64,000 nucleotides of DNA from Rhopalosiphum padi (taxonomy: Eukaryota > Arthropoda > Insecta > Hemiptera > Aphididae). How positions within the stretch are numbered: position 1 is the stretch's first letter; the number at the start of each line of letters is the position of its first letter. The stretch is taken from the NCBI RefSeq assembly GCF_020882245.1, contig NC_083598.1:36493858-36557857 (forward strand), given 5' to 3'. The notes beneath the pieces are model-generated. The model saw only the letters and a program-made list of their open reading frames with translations. It was not told the DNA's origin and ran no database searches. Made by a program: the position numbers and the translations under genes. Below, one piece after another: positions 14,201 to 27,045 of the stretch.

Positions 14201-16135
14201 GGGGTAAACCCTAAAATCGGGATAACCGTAAAATAAAAAGATTTTGAACTCGCGGTCACGACAAAATATAACTATAATACAACAATATGATGATGTAGTG
14301 TTAAAATTAAACTATATATATTTATATATAGTGCTGTGTGTACAATATAATATACATATAATACGTTTTTCATGCAAACATTTTACACTTGTGGTGCCAG
14401 GGTGAGTGACCTGTTTATAATAACGATATAAAATCGTTTTTGTGTTTGGGACAGAATATATAATAGGTATAATATAATGCATAAATTTGAATTTATCGAT
14501 TCGATCGTGTTGTCGCATAGTTATTATAGTCCTACTGTGCAGGCCGCTATTCTTTTAACGTTGGGCATTCTTTTATGAACACGTATACAGTTTTAATATC
14601 TCGTGTGTTCGAGTTAATGTTTATGCTTATTGGTTTAAAAACAAAAGTTTAATGGCCGGTTCACAATACTGAAAATAACACTAACAAGGGCCATATAGGT
14701 ATGATATAATCTGTAGATTTCCGTGTATTTCAAATCGTCCAAGAGCGTTAACTGCAATGAAAAAAACTGTTGGAAAGTGCGCGTAAAATTGTTTCAAAAT
14801 GTTAACGAAACCACGCGTTCTCCATGTCCGTCGTTCTTGCGCTGCAATCATGATAATAATAACATTACGATAATTTGTCGCGTGCCCATATAAGTACTTA
14901 TGAATATATAACTTCATATTATATACACATCGTCATGACCGTTGTTGCTCTTTTTGCGGTTTATATACCCATGTTTACATGCATATATGTGTATATAAAT
15001 ATTATACATATACTATTACACTATTTATATATATATATAAGAATAGTGTATATATTATATATTTTTCCAAAAAACAATAAAAAAAACATTCATCACACGT
15101 ATCGTACATAAAAATAATATATAGTATCATAATGCGACTATTTGAACTGTTGTCGTTGCACACGTAGAACGAATAGATACGATCTCGTCTAACATCCAGT
15201 GCGATATTTTGTTTCTGACGCGCCGGACAACAGGTTTAATAACAATAATAATTGTCAGACGACTGAGGAAATTATAATTTTAACGTACAATTTACGTAAC
15301 TCGATGTCTTCGGTGTAGGCTGTTGGCTCGTTATAATAATATTAAAGTTAAATACATTAATAGAACTAGCTATATTATAGAACTCTATACCAGTTCACGC
15401 CAACGCGCCCCTAATAATAGTCGCCACTATATATACATTAAATTAATAATGATTGGCCGGTGTTTGAAAATCACGAGACCATACTGAAAAGTTATACGCA
15501 CAATACCAATAAAAATGCATAGTATATATATATATATAAACAAACTGTTTCTACATAAATAGGTTATATAACTATATTTCCCGGTGAAGGAGTTATTGGG
15601 TATTTAAAAAAAAAGAAGAAGAAAAGTTTATTCACCGTCTTGCGCGAACGTAACCCACGATAATATCTACCTATGCAGATTTTAGATACGAATTTAGAAA
15701 ATTATAAAATGAACTGCGACACACACGGTGATATATACACATATAGTTAGGTTGTTATAGTGTTGATTACGGACAGACGCAAAAAGTAATATATTTTTAC
15801 GACCGCGTGAAAAAAATATAGGCGCGCGTAGGTAGATTATGTATATTATATAAATTGAATAATATGTAAATATTTAATTAAGCGAACAGAAAATTGACCG
15901 TTTCGCATTCGACGAATACGCAAATCCTAAATATAGTACTCAAATTTATGGCTATCGAATTTGTAGAGCGGTATGATAACCATATAATGATTGTCAATTT
16001 ACAGTGATAAATGAAATTATAGTTATAAATGCCAAGTTACAGTTAATAACGTAGAATGAGCTGCGATAAACAAGTGTGCAGTAAAACATCATATCATAGC
16101 AAGGAAGTGTATAGGGTTAGTTCTCTTACCTATTA
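5237..16135. other. AT-rich non-coding stretch with two small GC islands
   Basis: No gene was recognised. GC-richer islands lie near 11160-11290, with a short minus-strand open frame rich in proline codons, and near 12470-12690. The latter has a CG-alternating run at 12486-12497 and a strong plus-strand donor-like site, CTG|GTAAGTAT, at about 12676. An AAT repeat occupies about 13133-13158. An AT-rich inverted repeat built on ACACTATT / AATAGTGT lies near 15018-15050. Open frames of 60-110 codons occur but are AT-biased and unlike any family I know. Confidence 0.55.
13133..13158. repeat. (AAT)n microsatellite
   Basis: About 26 bp of uninterrupted ATA/AAT trinucleotide repeat, read directly from the sequence. 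Confidence 0.9.
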
Positions 16136-16157
16136 CAGTGGTTCTCAACCGGTGGGG
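16136..16157 (+). mobile_element. Left terminal end of a hAT (Charlie-like) DNA transposon relic
   Basis: The sequence CAGTGGTTCTCAACCGGTGG followed by a G run matches the terminal inverted repeat widely shared by hAT-Charlie-type elements (CAGTGGTTCTCAACC). No matching right end (GGTTGAGAACCACTG) was found in the following few hundred bases, so this is a solo or truncated end. The boundary on the right is unknown. Identification rests on memory of the family terminus. Confidence 0.45.
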
Positions 16158-17583
16158 GGGGTATACTATTTAGATACTGCACGGAGGGATTATGGTGATG
16201 AAATTACAAGAATTTTGCTGTTAAAATAATTATGCCATTTTACAATCAGTTAAATTGAAAACAATAAATTAATTTTCGTACGGTCGCCCATCGATAAAGA
16301 TTTTACGAGTATTTTATAATGATTGACCTCTTTGCAGGTAATCTTATACTGATAAGTACAACGTTTAATTCACACGACCTATCTGTTCGGTATCTGTAAA
16401 GGTTATCTGTCGAACTTCCATAGCGGATAATGAAACCTAAATATAAACTAAATAATGCATTGAAATGTTTCTGTCTACGTATTTTTACGAGTCTGGCTTT
16501 TCTACACTTTTGCAAGTAAAAAGAAAACAAAGAAATCGGTTGTATGTGGAAAATCCATGTTGCGTGCTATCAAAAATATCGCCACGCGGGTTTGGTGAGA
16601 AAATAAAAAAATCTCGAATTTCACATTAAAATAATTTTACTTAAAATATTTAATACAATTTTTTTTATGAAATTGTATTCAACAATTTTAAAATAATATT
16701 ATTAATTATTAGGTAAATGATTTAATTTGGTTCCAAATATATATATTATAGTCGAATTCCGAAGAAATATATGTATACAGGGTAAAAAATAAAAAGTATA
16801 ATTTCAGGGGCGGAAAAATACTATAAGTAAAAACACAACATCCTCACCATTTTTGTAACAAACACAATTTAAACGACCTTGTATGTATAACTTATATAGC
16901 TTATAATGTAAATATTTATGTATTACATACAGTTTATATTATAAATGTACGTTGAACATATAATACACTTTTTTGTAATTATTTTAAAAACGCTATAATA
17001 TACAATATAATATATATTGTTATACCGTCCGCATCACACATGTCTAAGTTTTTATTCATTCATTTTTATCTTACTCGTCAATTAAGTGGTATAAAAGAAG
17101 TGGGTACAATAAATAAAATATAATAACAATAATAAACAAGAACTATAACAAAAATTGTATACTTTATTAAATATATTATTACTGTTGCAAGTCGCATATG
17201 GCAACTATTATAATTTATAATATACAATATATATATAATAACTAAAATAATATAATAGAATAACATTGAACAATTTTTCGAACAAGACGACTTTGTAACT
17301 TATACTCGTATAAATATACATATTATTCTATTTAAAGTAATAATAATAATAATAATATTAATAATTGTGTTTTGTATGTACAAACCGTTGTACATGTAAC
17401 CGTTGACGATTTAACCATTAAATTTTTTGCAAACAAATTTAATAGTTATTTGTTTAAACTAGTATATTATGTACTATAATATACATATCTATTAATATTC
17501 TCGTCACAACAATTAAAAATCACATGATGCGCGCGTTTAAGTCTATTATATATGCAATTATATTTTGCACGCTGCAGAAAACG

Positions 17584-17603
17584 CTATGCAATCAATTGCA
17601 TAG
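17584..17603. repeat. Inverted repeat of CTATGCAAT, 9-bp arms
   Basis: CTATGCAAT is followed by the spacer CA and then ATTGCATAG, a perfect 9-bp inverted repeat. The ATGCAAT core resembles an octamer/POU-type half site, so a dimeric binding site is possible but unproven. Confidence 0.6.
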
Positions 17604-17937
17604 TTTTATAATAGAATTAAAAAATTTGAATTCCGTATGATTAATTTCAAAAATGTTATTGAGTTTATCGAAAAATGATAACGGCCAAGTATACAGCAAA
17701 TCGAAGAATGAGTATATATAGGTATAATAGTATGTACCAACTGTGCATTTAATGTATAAATCGAATTGACGTATAGGCACGGACTCGGGGCCCCGAAGAA
17801 ATGTCATAACAGTAAAACCACTATTTAAATGTTGAATTTTTTATTGCAGTAACAAGTAAAAGCCAAACCGTCGATTATACGCATAGATCTGCGTGTATTA
17901 CTATGATATTAAAATATAATATTATAGCCGACGGTAT

Positions 17938-17938
<1 letters not shown>

Positions 17939-17968
<30 letters not shown>

Positions 17969-17969
17969 C
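17939..17969. repeat. Compound (CA)n(TA)n microsatellite
   Basis: Alternating CA units run directly into TA units over about 30 bp. Confidence 0.9.
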
Positions 17970-19323
17970 ATACTTAAATTATAATTAATAAGACGTATTC
18001 GTTCAACAATTCTTGTCGTTTTACTACATAGGTATTATACTTTAATTAAATAATGTATAGAGAAATCTGTAAATTTATACACAACTACAAGAATTATAAT
18101 GAGATTTCCTACAAATGCTATACTCGGCTATATAAACGCGTACATAATGTAATATTATAATATATCGTATATGATTGTACCTACTGCAGCATCCAAACGA
18201 TGAAGATTTTCAATATTATGACATTATACTATTATGTTATATAAACACGACATAAAATTATATAATATGTATATACATTGTACATCTATATCACCGTTTT
18301 TTAAAGTTAATTGAATTCCACACGTGGTTTTCACGGCCGAAGCGGATATTGTAACACACACGATCCTGTAATATAACTACCCCTGTCATATACGTGTGTA
18401 ATTTTATATTTCATTCGACTTTGACGTACACGGAGACGGGAGAGTTATTAAACGATACGTTTTTCGGAGATTTCTGGTCGCGTGTTCCGAGACGTACGTG
18501 CGCGTACCCGACAATTAGCGTATACAACCGTAAACAAAACAAAAACGAAAAAAAAATGAAGAAAAAAATTGAAGAAAAACCAATTTCGACATGCAACCGG
18601 CACGTTTCGTGGGAGTTTCAGTCCGAGCAACTGGTTTTTGGTGTCTCTATCTTTTGACCAAATTGTATGTGCTATAATATAGCGGCTGTAATGTCTAACT
18701 AGTAATTTATATATAGTAAGTACATATTATACAGACATTATTGTTTGAGATTATATATATATATATATGTACTCGCTGAGGCGGCCGTGGTCGCCGCATA
18801 CATATTTAATGACAAAATATAATATAATAACGTTTCGTATTTTATAAGCGTCCAGCTACCCTCTGCCAACTGTTTCGGCATGTACAAACAATAATATTTA
18901 TTGTATGATGTCGGCCGGCTGACGGCGAATAATATGAAGAAAAAAATAAAACAAATTATAACACAACTATTAAAACGTTTAACGCGTCATCTATTTTTTT
19001 TTTACGCATACTTAATCTATGTGTTTAATGTTTATAAACACTGAATATATGCACGACGAAAGACGACTACCCGTGAGAAAAACCTTACTCGCATTATTTG
19101 TCGTACAGAAGTTATTACAGCAGCGTTTGTATGCTATTGTAACGTTTAAATGCAATAAAATAAATATTATTAAATACACATAGTATATAATATCATACAT
19201 ACGTACCTACGTATATATAATATATTAAAAATATATGTCTATTAAAACGAATTAAATATTGTTATCTTTTGTATACCTACAAAAATTAAAACTAGAATAA
19301 TATATAAATATATATATAATATA

Positions 19324-19449
19324 CAGAGACGTATTTAGGGGGGCAGAGGGGCTTGGGAGCGCTAAATTTTGAATTTTGGAGTGCATTTTGGTATAATACA
19401 GTACCTAGGTTTTTCTTACCTGGGCAAAAAATTCCTAAATACGTTTCTG
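19324..19449. mobile_element. 126-bp hAT-type MITE with CAGAGACGTATTTAGG termini
   Basis: The left end CAGAGACGTATTTAGG and right end CCTAAATACGTTTCTG are reverse complements at 15 of 16 positions. The interior is non-coding, with a G-rich stretch next to the left end. Flanking octamers (ATAATATA left, GTAATGTT right) agree at only 5 of 8 bases, so a target duplication is decayed or absent. The length, CAG...CTG termini and layout fit a non-autonomous hAT element that depends on a transposase encoded elsewhere. Family assignment is inference; the inverted termini are seen directly. Confidence 0.65.
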
Positions 19450-20899
19450 GTAATGTTTAATTGAAAAACTTGTTAAAAATCATATCGTATTGTCCAATGC
19501 ATTCATATCGTGACGATGTACATATTATAAATTATTATTGATATTTTCAGAAATCCGTAAAATGCCTAGAAGCAAAATCGATTGGTTGATGACGAATTGT
19601 TGACGTATAATATATGTGTCAGGAAATATTGTTTTTTTTTCGGGTGGAGGTTATTGGTAAAATTTAAAACCATTTCATGCCCCTCCCCTTTTACAATCAT
19701 GAGCAAATTACGCCACTGATGACTAGTTCCAATCAAAATTTTTAATATAATTATTAAAAATCGTTATAATTGTATAAATACATAAAAATAGGTAAAAAAA
19801 AAATAAAAAAAATTGAAAACCATATAAAAATTAAGTTATTAGTTATTATATTATGGTTAGATAATGATACATTTGTCAATTATTTCTGTTACACTCTGTA
19901 AACTTATAAATAGGTACTTAACAAATGTGTATTGAGAAAAGAAATATAAAGTTGAACAATCACTAGGTATTGTGTGATTCAAATAGTAATTATTAATATT
20001 ATTTGTTTTATCTTTGTCAAGTTTATAAATTGCATTATATATCACCTAACTTACGCTTGATTACTTGGTATCTATTTACTCATAACTTGGCGTCGTACTA
20101 AACGTACTCTTACTGATTTGATTTAACTAACTCAAGTTAATTTTTTTTATTGACGGATGGAATTAGTTACATTACATATTAATATATGTGGCTGAAAATT
20201 CCGTAAGTACTTCATAATATTATATTATTGTTTTTGACAATGGTATCGTTTTCAATGTGTACAATATATGTGAACTTGTTACATGTATAGTATTATAATA
20301 ATATGTAACGATTTTGTCGACTGGCGTACAAAACTACAAAACGTTCGCCGGAAGTTCGAGTTCATATAATATACTGCAGCTCCACTTATACTTTTACGAA
20401 CGAATGCTTTTATTTTTACAAATATTTAAATCGGTATACCGTAGTATATATGTGTCACACACTTATATTATACACTCGTATATGTGTTATGTTTGAATGT
20501 ATAGTTGCGGGAATCGAGCCCAACGACCTTTTGTCGTGTGAATTTCGTATATGGACAAAAAAGATTTCTCCAAACGCGTAAATGTATTATATGTATATAT
20601 ATAATAATATTTATTATTTTTTTCCGTACCAATAACGCTGCTACAGCGTACCTATAGAATAATATGTGGAAAACCCGTGAGAAAAACTAGGCCAACCGAG
20701 GAGGTATGTATAAAAATATATGTGTGAAAAATAACGTCGCGATCCAGTCGAAATGAACATATAGTAATAATAATAGTAATAACAATAACAATAACAATAG
20801 TAATGATAAAAACTTATAAAGGACATGATGTACGCGACGGTATGCGATAGACGAAATCACGTCTACTGTCGGAGACACATTATAGGCGTAAGTCTTCGC
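19450..20899. other. AT-rich stretch with a solo MITE right end
   Basis: Near 19700-19718 the sequence TGAGCAAATTACGCCACTG reads in reverse complement as CAGTGGCGTAATTTGCTCA, a typical hAT-MITE terminus, but no left partner was found. Around 20500-20530 the minus strand reads GGCTCGATTCC, which resembles a tRNA/SINE B box; no A box or cloverleaf was found. A degenerate AAT/AAC/AGT array lies at about 20760-20805. No protein gene was recognised. Confidence 0.5.
19700..19718 (-). mobile_element. Solo right terminus of a CAGTGGCGTA-type hAT MITE
   Basis: The reverse complement starts CAGTGGCGTAATTT and shares the first ten bases of the intact MITE terminus at 45764. The preceding sequence (poly-T, CCCCTCCCC, ATTGTAAAAGGGG on one strand or the other) is typical MITE interior. 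The left end is missing, so the copy is truncated or diverged. Confidence 0.45.
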
Positions 20900-21900
20900 G
20901 GGAGGAAAAGTGGATAGATTTTTTTTTTAATAATTTTTATCCGTCGCGTCGTCGTCTCCTGTACCTATATAATATATATTATATATTATTATATATTTTC
21001 GTATCCGATTCAATAGGGTCCACGACAGCGGTGCGCACGTGCCGATATGGCGCATTTGGTACAATAATAATAACGACAATATATATAATAATATCGACCG
21101 GGGGAAAAAAGAATGGACGGAAAAAAAATTAAAAAATTGACGCATAAATCGGACCGTATCGCGTTCGTATACACGCGCGCGCGTGTGTGTGTGTGTGTCG
21201 TCCGATATGATATTATTATTGTTGTCCAGTTTGGTTCTCGCTTCGGCCTCGAGCCATATAATAAATAATAATAACGCGTAAGTCGGTTTTGTCGCGAGCT
21301 CAGCCGGCACGCTCCGCGCAACAGCTCCTCCGACACCGACCGACGACAACGACAACGGTTTATTCTGTTTTTTCACTATCTTTCTCTCGCACGCACACTT
21401 CTTCGTTGGACCACACGTACACACGTCCAATTATAATTTATCGACACACGCACACACACACAGAGAACACGGAGATATAGATAGATTGATAGAGAGAGTA
21501 TGAGTAAGAGGGAGAGAAACGGCTTAAGCAACTTATATATATTATTTTCCTCGCCCAAATGACTTTTTTTTCTCTTCTCCATTTTCTCTTACTCGTCCGA
21601 CAACCGTTCTCCTATTATCTTTGGCCCGTGGAGATTTTGACACGCCACGACGGGTCACGTGCTCGTGTTGTAGTGCAGCACCAGCGAAGATGACGACGGT
21701 GAAGTATGTTACGATATACAGTGGCGAGCTTAAGTAGCTGTGATTGATCGACCGCGGCAGCGGCTGTTCGGGTTAAAAACGTCTATTATCTATTATTCTC
21801 ACGTATACATACGCGGTATACCTAAATCGAGTACACGACGAGCGAGTACGACGGAGGCCTAAACGATTTTTATCACACTAATTACACACATTAATTTTAA
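20900..21900. other. GC-richer, microsatellite-dense island; candidate regulatory or first-exon region
   Basis: This kilobase is clearly richer in GC and CpG than its surroundings. It contains the alternating CG/TG tract at 21166-21198, CA-rich arrays at 21440-21465, AG-rich arrays at 21490-21515 and GTAAGT donor-like motifs at about 20890 and 21275. Open frames of 108-167 codons on the minus strand and 63 on the plus strand overlap each other. They are made largely of repeat-derived residues (HTHTRA, YYY, LLLL), so I read them as chance frames. A promoter or untranslated first exon is possible; nothing here decides it. Confidence 0.35.
21166..21198. repeat. 33-bp alternating pyrimidine-purine tract, (CG)n(TG)n core
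   Basis: Strict pyrimidine-purine alternation runs through CGTATACA, a CG block of about five units and a TG block of about eight units. Such tracts are established Z-DNA formers in negatively supercoiled DNA. It sits inside the GC island next to open-frame clusters. Confidence 0.85.
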
Positions 21901-24900
21901 CCGCAGCGCCTTCTTACGCTATATTATGTGCCTATGTTACTTATGCGTTATTCGTTGCCATGTCTTTGGTCTCGGGTGCGTTTTTTTATCTATGCGTACC
22001 TATGATGACCTACCGCGCCTCATTGAACATAATATAAATCCTCGGGTTCGTCAAACCCAACACCGCGTCGCGATAGTATAATATCTTAACACTGCGGTTG
22101 TAGTCAATTCAGGATAAATATAATATAGCTTAGTCCTTGCCCCTTGGAGCTCTAGTCCTAGCCTTATTAGCTTCTCATCCTTCGAAGTTATACAAGTTAA
22201 ATTTCAAATTTATATTTTAAAGTCGAAAAACGTACAAGAGTCGAGATATTGAGACTTGACTGAGACGACAGTATTATGATACACGACATACCTACTGATA
22301 TCATAACCACGCAATACGTATCTAAGTACTATAGAAAATACACCTACAAAAGTATTAGGACCAAAAATAAACACGACGATTTTAGAGTTTATAAAATACA
22401 TTAGGTACGTCTATTATTTAAAATTGATAAATTTTCATAAATATATTCATTGAATTATGTATTATTGATGATAAAATGTATAAATAAAATTTAACTAAAA
22501 ATTAGAAAAAACTAATTTGCTAATAAATTAATAATCATGATTTATAATATAATATGCGATATTCCTAATTGAAAATTATATTTACATTGCCTATGACTAA
22601 ATTTTATCAAGCATTATAATATTTTTTAATTCTTAAATATATTTTAAATAATAAATTATTATATTATATTTCCTTACATATATATTATAATACGGTAGGT
22701 ATAATAGGTATTGATGTTTATTAATTGTTAACTATATAATAACAATCCTTGTAAGCTATTAAATCATCTAGTTGTTTATCCAAGTACAGCTGATGTGTGC
22801 AAGATTAACAGAATATATTTGTATATAATATATATCTTTTGGAGCAAGACACAAAAGCTATAGATTTTCAAAATATGTATATTATATATATATATATTGT
22901 ATATCATATCATATTTTTGATATTGCATACAATTTAATTTCTAAGTTCTTTCGTGTTTCTTCTTAACTTGTATTGTATGAGAGCTAGGTCGAAGTCGAGT
23001 CGAAGATCTACGGAATCTGTGATTAGATCGTCATTCAGTTAATAGATGTACGGTCAATCGTTAGAGAAATTCTCTTCCCCGATAAAGATAAAAGTGTGAA
23101 GTTACCCGCTAAACAAAACCTCTAAAAGTGGACGCCTTCAAATAGCAGACGATTTTTTTTTTTGGAACAAACTATAAACTTTCTATAAACTGAATCGGCC
23201 CTCTGAATGAATGACACTTCCGAATCTGTGACAAGATTTCAACAACGACAATTACCTACCAGTATTTAAAGGTTTCGCCGTAATATTATGATACAACGCG
23301 TTCTTGAGTAGTATACGCACTTTAGTCCAACGAGAATATACGCCAAACTTCCTCTAAATACAACCACATTAATTATATCCAGAATACATACAATAAACCG
23401 CAAAACACGTTAGAGCGTTAAACATCGTATTGTTGTATACGTTTCATCTGTACACGTGCGTGTATTTACATAATTAATTCTCGCAGTTTTTTTGGCATCA
23501 TCACCGGAAACCGTTCGATTAGCATTACATCAAGAATTGGTCGTTTGTTTTCTCTTTCCCGTAATTTATTATATACTTTTTTTGCATATTTTATTTCTTT
23601 TTTTTTATTTCGATTGCTAATTTTATTGAATTTGTCATGGCACACCGAGTTTTTTTTCATTAATTTTATTAATGAAATGTCTAAAAACCTACACATGCCT
23701 ATTAATTTATTTATTTTGTCACCAAACGTGTTTTTTGTTTCGGGAAAAAATATTTATTATAGTTAACAGTATATCGTTTGAACACTATATTGGTGTTTGA
23801 GGAAACTTAGATTCCCTTATGCCAAGTTCCCCCAAATCAAGTATTTATCGTTTAACTGTCTATAAAAGCACTAAGAAAATATCACTTTTTTTTTCTATAA
23901 TTTTGAAATAAAACCTCTTACTATTTTTATACACGTATTCTGGAGAATCTAATAGGTACATTTACGACGTGTGTAGCCGTGGAGGTAAACGGTAAAACAA
24001 TATTATACATCCATATAGATAAATACGACGCAGTACTATTATAATATTACGAGTCTCGAGTTGTCGTCGGCACCAATTCGCATATGAGGACAATATAATA
24101 TAATATTATAATCCTAAGCAAATGCGGGAGGTGCGGCCGAAAATTTGCTTGCCCGCCGCGTCTTCGGGCGCGTCTCCGGAATAATTTGTCACGCGTACAT
24201 CTATATAGGTATATAAACGCAGTCACTACGAGAGCCAAGTGCATAACAAAATGTGTATAATATAATATAACAATAATAAATATATATATATATAAGTATA
24301 CAGATTACAGGTGGAGGTGTACCTGCAGTCATTGCGATTCAGCAAAATGATAATACGCTGTATTGGCCTCGATCCAATGTGTACGAGTGTGTGTGTACCT
24401 ACGTGCGACGTGTAATTTTAAAGATTGAAAAATAAAAATTAAAAAATATTGTCGTACACGGCAGTTAAGTTTTAGTATACTACTCGTGTGTATATATAAC
24501 ACACAACCGGCCGCGAATGCCGTCACGTCAAAATCACTATTATTAGTATTATTATTCCGTCGTGTATACGCTATACATTATATACAAGTGTATGTGTGTC
24601 TCCAATTCACAATTTCCTCATTGTTTACGACATGCAGCTAATAGGTATATAGTATATAGACGACCGGATTTCGTCGATATCGCAACTTTTTTTCCTCTCT
24701 CCGTGGCGCTCTACAGATATATATAATAACATTTTATGTAAGTGGTATTGTATATTATATTGATTCATTCGAATCGAGTTATTGTCCTATACATCTATAA
24801 TTATCGTCGGGTGTGACATTCTCGAAAACGGTCGTCCTAAAAAAAAAAAAAACCGTTCAGTAGAACATTCGTCAGAGTGCCGAGTGACTGTATAATACAT

Positions 24901-27021
24901 GTTTTGTTAAAAAAAATTCCAGCATTATATAATATAAACCGTTTTTGTGCACTTTTCATAATAATTATAAGTATATTATTAAATTATTAAAATGCACTTA
25001 ATTTAGGCTGATGAACAAAAGCGATAAAATTAGTAGTAATATGAAAAGTCTAAATTTTGATTATAATAGATAGATAACACAAATTAAATTAATAATATGA
25101 ATCATTTTATGTGGTAAAATACGAAATTGTATACGTTTAGAGATGTGAGCAAATAAGTACAAATTATCTAACGACGTACAACGGTGAACAAATTTCAAAG
25201 TTTCATTACGATTAGCAGATCTAAAAATATAGAATTGAAAAAATATTGAGCGTGTTGGATGAGAAGGTATTTGAAAAAGGACTTGGGATAAAAGAGTTGG
25301 ATAGTATAGGTTTTACCGTTCAGAAGGTTATTCAGAAAATATTGTTTCAAGTTTTCGTGTATTTTATAACATAAAAGTCTCTAGACTTAACAGTGTAAAT
25401 AAGAGGTATTTAGACTTGAGAGTAACGCCTATACATATTATAATAATATGCATGTATAGAGGATGCACACGACGTTTTTCGTTTGACGGACGTTTTCCCG
25501 TCTATAAATACTGCTGAGAAATCGTTTGCCCTTATTCAGTAGAAATCTGACGTCGACCGACAACAAAATATTATAATACAAACATTGAACGAGCATAATA
25601 TGCATTTCGCGATTACAACGTTAAGTACATATAAATTAATGTATATGTACCTAAAATTTATACATATATAGATAGTATTTTTCATTAATATAATATAAAA
25701 ATATTTTCAGTGATATGCTTATTATTGCGTAAATATGAACGATGCATGCAAAAAACGCAAACGTCGAAAATAAAGCGATGTCGTTTAGGTTAATTCCTAA
25801 ATATAGAGGAGGGACTAATAAAAAAACTTTTCACGAAATATACTATTCAGTAAAAAAGGATTGTAAACGTCTTTCTGCTGCCACGACGAATTTTGTTGTA
25901 ATCAAATTATCACACACATTGTCTTGTGTTTTTTTTTTATTGTTTTTTTTTAACGAATTAAGCAGAAATGGCCATTAGTCATATTATACGTACAGGATAT
26001 TAAAATACAATACTTTAATTACAATAAGGACATATTATAGTAGTAATCGGTTAGTATAATAAATGTACCTAGATCAATTTATTACCATTAACTTTATTTT
26101 TATATTCTGAGCGGAATTTATTGATTTATATTTACAATAATGGTGTGTTTTATTTATTTATTTAAATTTGTTGAAAATAACAAACCAGTATTCTATAAAA
26201 TTAATTTTTTTTTTTTTTTGTAGTTCGAATATTATTAGCAATATACTTTAATTCTACATCAAATATTTAAATTAACATTTTTAGACTTAGTTTAATTTAT
26301 TATTAAATATTTTGAGGTTTTGCGCTATTCATAGACATTTTATTCCTAAATTTTTAAGTTTTTTTAATTTACATTTTTTATTTTTAATTAAAAAACCTGA
26401 AAATGTATTACAATAAAGCTTCTTCGTAAGTTGCTCTTACACCAATCTTTTAATTAAAAACTATTACATTTTTAGTTTTAATATCTAAGGCTTAAAAATA
26501 TTATACCTACAAGATTCATCATAAGATTCATCACTTATTAAGGCATAACAGCGTCTTCATTCAAAGTTATTTTACGTATGCAATAATTTATCATTGAATG
26601 AACACATCCATTACCTACATTGCTACGTAAAACTAGTCAATGATGAGTTTTTAAACAGTATTATAAAAATAATTAAAAAATGTAAAAGTTAAAATTGTTT
26701 TTATGTTTGGATTTGATATGGCCGTATGTGGGATGAGTTCAGGTTGAGTCATTCCTGTTGATATCGTTCGATAGTATTCGGTTAGATTGTGACTTATTGT
26801 TAGCCTGCAGATATCATTCATCACCTGCAACACATAATAATATGGGTGATAAATCCTTATCCATAGAGCATAAGGTATCCATACCTATTAGGTTAGTCAA
26901 GTGTATCTAATTCGTAGACGATTTGATTCGTTATACATATTAATATATTATTATCATTTACAGAATAGCCATATTATAGCACCAATAGCACCATAGATGA
27001 TATTATTATTGCGCTGTATAT

Positions 27022-27045
27022 TATATATATATATATATATATATA
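27022..27045. repeat. (TA)n microsatellite
   Basis: About 24 bp of uninterrupted TA dinucleotides, read directly. Confidence 0.9.

Larger units (their letters stand above)
16158..19323. other. AT-rich non-coding stretch, no gene seen
   Basis: It contains dinucleotide repeats, including a compound CA/TA array near 17939-17969 and a (TA)n run near 18755, plus a 20-bp near-palindrome at 17584-17603. Overlapping open frames on both strands at 18394-18657 reflect an A-rich, stop-poor patch and do not resemble known proteins. Confidence 0.55.

Noticed and set aside
20500..20530. tRNA or tRNA-derived SINE on the minus strand
   Set aside because: A B-box-like GGCTCGATTCC is present, but no A box, anticodon arm or acceptor stem could be built.
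20927..21430. 167-codon minus-strand open frame
   Set aside because: Much of it is translated microsatellite (HTHTRARV, polytyrosine-like and polyleucine-like runs) and a second long frame overlaps it; no family resemblance.
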